From the NCBI GenBank assembly GCA_002347485.1, contig DDXM01000006.1:1640-10570 (forward strand): a stretch of 8,931 bases of DNA, read 5' to 3'. The DNA is from Anaerolineaceae bacterium UBA2260. GTDB taxonomy: Bacteria; Chloroflexota; Anaerolineae; Anaerolineales; Anaerolineaceae. The notes beneath the pieces are model-generated. The model was not told where the DNA came from and ran no database searches. It worked only from the letters and a program-made list of their open reading frames with translations. The position numbers and the translations under genes were made by a program. Positions 6,137 to 8,931 of this stretch are shown here, piece by piece. How positions within the stretch are numbered: the stretch's first letter is position 1; the number at the start of each line of letters is the position of its first letter.

Positions 6137-7180
6137 ATGCCTAGGATCAACATCAAAGATATCGCTCAAAAGGCCGGGGTTTCAAAGACGGCGGTATCCT
6201 TTGCATTCAACAACCCCAGCCGCCTTTCCGAAGCCACCGTCCAGCAGATCCTGACCATCGCCGAGGAAATGGGATATTCACCTGACCCGGTGGCGCGCAG
6301 CATGTCCACCGGGCGCACCGGCACCATCGGCCTCCTGCTGCCCCAACCGCTGCCCGAAATCGTGCGCAACCCTTTCTTTCCGGAGTTCCTGGAAGGGATC
6401 GGTGAAGTGTGTGCCCATTCAGGACTTTCCCTGATGTTGGTGCCGCCGTTGAAGGGCAGTATCCGCCGCGCCATCATCAACGCCGCTGTGGATGGATTCC
6501 TCACCCTGGGACTGGAAGAGTTCAAAGCCACCATGGTGGTGCTGCGCCAGCGCGGAGTGCCCTTCGTTACGGTTGACAGCGACCCTATCGAGGGCGTTCC
6601 AGCCATCAACGTCGATGACGCGGGCGGGGCCTGCCAAGCTATGCGGCACGTATTGTCGCTGGGTCACCGCCAGATCGCCATCCTGGCGATCCGTTCCGGC
6701 AAGCAGGGTCATTATCGCGAATATGTGGGCACGCTCGGCGCCCGGATGCATGGCTACCTGCAGGCACTCGAGGAGTATGGGCTGACGATCGACAGGCGCG
6801 CGATTCGCCTGTTGGAATGCGCCAGCACCGAAGAGGGCGGTATGGAAAGCTTCCAGACCTTGTGGAAACTGAGCCGCCACCCTACGGCGATTATCGCCAT
6901 GAGCGACATCATCGCCATTGGGGTGATCAAAGCGGCCAACACAGCCGGTCTTCACGTGCCGCAGGACCTTTCGGTCGTCGGTTTCGATGATATCACCATG
7001 GCCAGCCTCATTCACCCGGCGCTAACCACCGTGGCGCAGCCCTCGCGTGAAAAAGGGGAAATAGCCACCCGCCTGCTGGTGAAGCTGATCGAAGCCAACG
7101 CCAAACCGGTGCATCAAATGCTGCCTACCCGGCTGATCGAACGGAATTCGGTATGCCCGCCGCGAAGGGAAGAGCCCTGA
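6137..7180 (+). CDS. LacI-family transcriptional repressor of the sugar operon
   Basis: This 347-residue LacI/GalR regulator has the standard order of parts. The helix-turn-helix is at 4-27 (INIKDIAQKAGVSKTAVSFA), the hinge helix near 49-60 (DPVARSMSTGR), and a periplasmic-binding-protein-like sensor from TIGLLLP at 63. The sensor ends with VVGFDDITMASLIHPALTTV, the typical C-terminal signature. In the hinge, Met56 occupies the place where most members have the Leu that inserts at the operator's central CpG. The ATG at 6137 was chosen because homology begins with PRINIKDIA; the frame is open far upstream but that part overlaps the amylase. It is probably both co-transcribed with the operon and driven from the -10 at 6125. 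The likely role is to bind the tandem operator at 1409-1435 and release it on binding an oligosaccharide; ligand and target are inferred from linkage. Confidence 0.92.
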   Translation: MPRINIKDIAQKAGVSKTAVSFAFNNPSRLSEATVQQILTIAEEMGYSPDPVARSMSTGRTGTIGLLLPQPLPEIVRNPFFPEFLEGIGEVCAHSGLSLMLVPPLKGSIRRAIINAAVDGFLTLGLEEFKATMVVLRQRGVPFVTVDSDPIEGVPAINVDDAGGACQAMRHVLSLGHRQIAILAIRSGKQGHYREYVGTLGARMHGYLQALEEYGLTIDRRAIRLLECASTEEGGMESFQTLWKLSRHPTAIIAMSDIIAIGVIKAANTAGLHVPQDLSVVGFDDITMASLIHPALTTVAQPSREKGEIATRLLVKLIEANAKPVHQMLPTRLIERNSVCPPRREEP

Positions 7181-7199
7181 CGCACCGGCGGTCGCGGCG
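7158..7199 (+). terminator. Possible hairpin terminator at the end of the LacI gene
   Basis: CGCCGCGA (7158-7165) and TCGCGGCG (7192-7199) form a perfect 8-bp GC-rich stem spanning the stop codon. A smaller nested stem (AGGG 7166-7169 with CCCT 7175-7178) continues it on the 5' side. Only scattered Ts follow (GTTTAGG and later TTTATTTTGACTTTT), so it is not a classic intrinsic terminator. It is the only strong structure at the end of the operon. Confidence 0.4.
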
Positions 7200-7911
7200 T
7201 TTAGGTATGAATATTTATTTTGACTTTTCTCATATTCTCTTCACGTTGGTGATAGAACATTTCGATAATTACAAACGCGAAGCTGGAATGGCATAAACCA
7301 AGAATACACCTGGCTCGCTACTGCGTTTCTGGCAGGGCAGGTGCAATTTGGAACTGGTTTTCGAACCCGCGCACGTACGCGTTTCGACGCCGGGGGAGCG
7401 CTGAGCGCGCTTATGACTGAGTTTGAGCAGCAAATTTGCCCAACGCCGTTCATAGGACGTCGCGGCGCCGGGCGAGGAATTCGCCATGCGGAGCTTTCTA
7501 TACTCGAGGATTTTCTATCCATCCGCATCAATATGGGCGCCTTCCAAGCTGTCTATTAGCACGGCTGAGGACTGCGGTTCGAATTCGCCGGGCAGCGCTT
7601 CTGCGAGATGAACGGGTGTCCCACCTGGCAGGACAATGGCCAGTGACCGCCTAAATGTCCACGGACCCAGCCGGGTAACGCACCGGGTTGCGGCCCCGTT
7701 GCCGGACGGTGTTACTGAAGACCCGCTTCGACTCCTGCCAATCAGCACGACAACCCACTGGAAAACAAAATGAAAGTCAGAAAGCCGCCTTGGAAAAAGC
7801 GCAGTCGGCGCTTCAGGAGACCAAGTTCCAACTTGCGACCACCCAAGCGACTCCTACACTCGGCCTCAGCGGATTGCGAGTCTGGAACGGCGCTGCGTGC
7901 GTCTTGATAAA
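7200..7911. other. About 700 bp without a recognisable intact gene; probable decayed DNA
   Basis: No frame here matches a family I know, and no ribosome binding site supports any start. Minus-strand frames at 7515-7748 and 7269-7487 have protein-like runs (for example VHLAEALPGEFEPQSSAV) but lie in different frames and are broken, so they may be pieces of one decayed gene. On the plus strand, 7763-7864 encodes a heptad-like segment (AALEKAQSALQETKFQLA) resembling the coiled-coil part of some larger protein. It runs without a start into the edge of the istA remnant. The stretch lies between the operon terminator and a broken insertion sequence, and is best read as recombination debris. Confidence 0.4.
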
Positions 7912-8598
7912 GTGATAGGCTTCTCCCAGCACCAGATCGTACACCAACGCGTCCAGCATGGTCGCCTTTAGGTTATCGGAAACTACCAGGCGCACCACGC
8001 CGCCAAATCATTCAAACGCCCGCCGGTACAGACCGATCCAGGTGGCGATCTTTTGATCAAAGACCAGTTCGGCGTACTGGTGGCGGTTAAAGAACAAGGT
8101 GGCTACGGAAGCGTAAAGGGTGCGGATGTGGCCGCTGGTCGGGTTGTGGAGCTGGCCAACTGAGCCAAAATTCACCTGCATATCTTCGTCTGGCAGGGTG
8201 TGCACCCGAGTGTAAGCTTCCGGGACCTCTGGTTCCAGCTAGCTGACAAAACGCCGCACAGCCGAGTAACTACCAGTGTAGCCATAATTGCCCCGCAGGC
8301 GCTACCAAATGGCGGTCATTTCAACGTTCTGTTTCAGCAGGTTCTCATCACCTCTCGAAAGGGTTCCAGGCTGGAAACGCTCTTGGGGGGCTGCGGGCCA
8401 GGCCCCAGCCCCCAGCAAGGTTGCGTCATCCGGCAAAACCTTTCCAGCTTTCAGGTAACCCTCGCGCTTGGCCAGCAGATGATACATGTGCACGGTTGGC
8501 CATGAAATCCTAAAATCGCGGGCGATTCGTCGTTCACTCTCGCCTGCGAGTAAACGATGGATGAGGTCGCGTAGATGGTTCATGTGTGGTCGCTCCAT
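7912..8598 (-). pseudogene. istA: IS21-family transposase IstA, 5' fragment with three in-frame stops
   Basis: All of this lies in one minus-strand frame of about 229 codons, roughly the first half of a usual IstA of about 500 residues. ATG at 8598 follows GGAGGGGAG. The N-terminus is a helix-turn-helix (GESERRIARDFRISWPTVHM), then EMTAIW, stop, RLRGNYGYTGSYSAVRRFV, stop, LEPEVPEAYTRV, the QVNFG motif, NRHQYAELVFDQKIATW, RRAFE, stop, FGG and VVSDNLKA. Stops are TAG 8302-8304, TAG 8239-8241 and TGA 8008-8010; the last replaces the Trp normally found before FGG. The first catalytic Asp (usual QVDFG) is Asn at 8170-8172. Homology stops after VLGEAYH near 7912, mid catalytic domain, and no istB is present. 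The copy is therefore dead. In its family, IstA cuts and joins the element ends and works with the IstB ATPase. Confidence 0.85.
8386..8413. repeat. GC-rich perfect inverted repeat inside the istA remnant
   Basis: GGGGGCTG (8386-8393) and CAGCCCCC (8406-8413) are exact complements, and between them GGGCC (8395-8399) pairs with GGCCC (8401-8405) across one base. The arm is nearly continuous for 13 bp. It falls in the codons between the helix-turn-helix and the catalytic domain, in a GAGAWPAAP stretch, so it may only reflect codon choice there. A second small dyad, TTCCAG-G-CTGGAA, lies just beside it at about 8364-8376. Confidence 0.5.
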
Positions 8599-8652
8599 GA
8601 TCTCCCCTCCGACTGGTGTGAGTCTTGAGGAATTATGCCAGAGGTCCCAGCC

Positions 8653-8709
8653 TGGTAAACATACCTGAGATCAAGGGTGGTAAACATACGGACGACTATG
8701 CCTGGTAAA
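8653..8709 (-). repeat. IS21-type left end: three TGGTAAA repeats at 25-bp spacing
   Basis: TGGTAAACATAC occurs at 8653-8664 and again at 8678-8689, and TGGTAAA recurs at 8703-8709, so the three copies start exactly 25 bp apart. IS21-family ends carry several copies of a transposase-binding repeat upstream of istA, and these lie in that place, 55-110 bp upstream of the istA ATG. The outer tip is not certain: minus-strand TG dinucleotides at 8729 (TGTCATTGACC) or 8723 are possible termini. No target duplication can be checked because the other end is missing. Confidence 0.65.
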
Positions 8710-8794
8710 GTCTAGCACGGTCAATGACATCGGAGTTTCCTGAGCGTCATTTAAACCTGCGGAGAGTGTACTTCGTCTTAAAAATAAGCGGATT

Positions 8795-8810
8795 TGGTAG
8801 TAAATTACCA
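8795..8810 (+). promoter_or_regulatory. Dyad upstream of the ABC ATPase gene, possible operator
   Basis: TGGTA (8795-8799) and TACCA (8806-8810) form an inverted repeat with a 6-base centre, two bases upstream of the ribosome binding site GGAG (8813-8816). The GT-N-AC layout fits the loose consensus for GntR-family operators, whose YtrA branch often controls ABC exporters. The arms are short, so chance is possible, and no regulator gene is visible. Confidence 0.3.
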
Positions 8811-8823
8811 CTGGAGTAAAAAC

Positions 8824-8931
8824 ATGGAAATCACGATTACACAACTGACTAAGGACTATGGCAAGTTCCGGGCGCTCGACAGCCTCTCCCTTACCATCCC
8901 TGGCGGCATGTTTGGTCTGCTGGGACCGAAC
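8824..8931 (+). CDS. ABC transporter ATP-binding protein, N-terminal 36 residues (3' end outside window)
   Basis: The frame starts at ATG 8824 with GGAG 7 bp upstream and stays open to the window edge. The visible part reads MEITITQLTKDYGKFRALD, then SLSLTIPGGMFGLLGPN, which is the first beta-sheet region of an ABC ATPase with its A-loop Tyr (residue 12) and the opening of the Walker A motif. The GGMFGLLGPN wording is typical of ATPases paired with ABC-2 type exporters (CcmA-like) rather than of MalK/MsmX importers, so it is probably not the missing partner of the sugar permeases. The cut prevents a firm choice. It is separated from the operon by the decayed region and is likely the first gene of another unit. 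Confidence 0.8.
   Translation, partial: MEITITQLTKDYGKFRALDSLSLTIPGGMFGLLGPN

Noticed and set aside
7220..7248. TTGACT downstream of the LacI gene as a promoter
   Set aside because: No TATAAT-like hexamer lies 16-18 bp downstream and no gene follows.
8008..8304. In-frame stops in istA as signs of recoding or an altered genetic code
   Set aside because: TAG, TGA and TAA all serve as normal stops of intact genes in this window, and the element is also truncated with a changed catalytic residue.
8824..8931. The partial ATPase as the missing MalK/MsmX partner of the sugar operon
   Set aside because: Its GGMFGLLGPN region looks like ABC-2 exporter ATPases, and it is separated from the operon by 1.6 kb of decayed DNA; a longer sequence could change this.

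Overview
The window reads as a piece of a Chloroflexota-like (possibly Anaerolineae) chromosome or metagenomic contig. This is an inference from three things: a GC-rich sugar-ABC operon, a lipoprotein with a long Ala/Pro/Thr linker after its lipobox Cys, and a LacI regulator of a type common in such bacteria. No rRNA or other marker gene is present, so the assignment is moderate at best.

The core (about 1380-7200) is a compact plus-strand maltodextrin-type operon. A near-consensus sigma70 promoter (TTGACT, 17 bp, TATAAT) is followed at once by two tandem LacI-type operator sequences. The genes are then a solute-binding lipoprotein, two MalF/MalG-like permeases overlapping by ATGA, a cytoplasmic GH13 amylase of the neopullulanase/cyclomaltodextrinase group, and a LacI-family repressor. 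The likely logic is capture of an oligosaccharide outside, import, hydrolysis inside, and relief of repression by the sugar. No ATPase gene lies in the operon, so a shared MsmX/MalK-type ATPase elsewhere is expected. The repressor gene appears to have its own -10 element placed for a leaderless transcript.

The left flank (1-1300) looks more AT-rich and accessory. It holds the 3' end of an AbiEii-like nucleotidyltransferase toxin gene, a decayed DUF11 repeat domain on the minus strand interrupted by two in-frame stops, and a small intact secreted protein of unknown function read away from the operon.

The right flank (7200-8730) is decayed DNA. About 700 bp have no recognisable gene. Next comes a minus-strand 5' portion of an IS21-family istA with three in-frame stops, an Asp-to-Asn change at the first catalytic position, and a left end carrying three TGGTAAA repeats exactly 25 bp apart. 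The window ends in the first 36 codons of an ABC ATPase, probably an exporter type, preceded by a short dyad near its ribosome binding site.

I see no convincing undescribed multi-gene system. The best leads are the tandem-operator promoter, the leaderless repressor, the N-domain-less amylase, the small secreted protein, and the pattern that every internal stop in both pseudogenes is one transition away from Gln or Trp.
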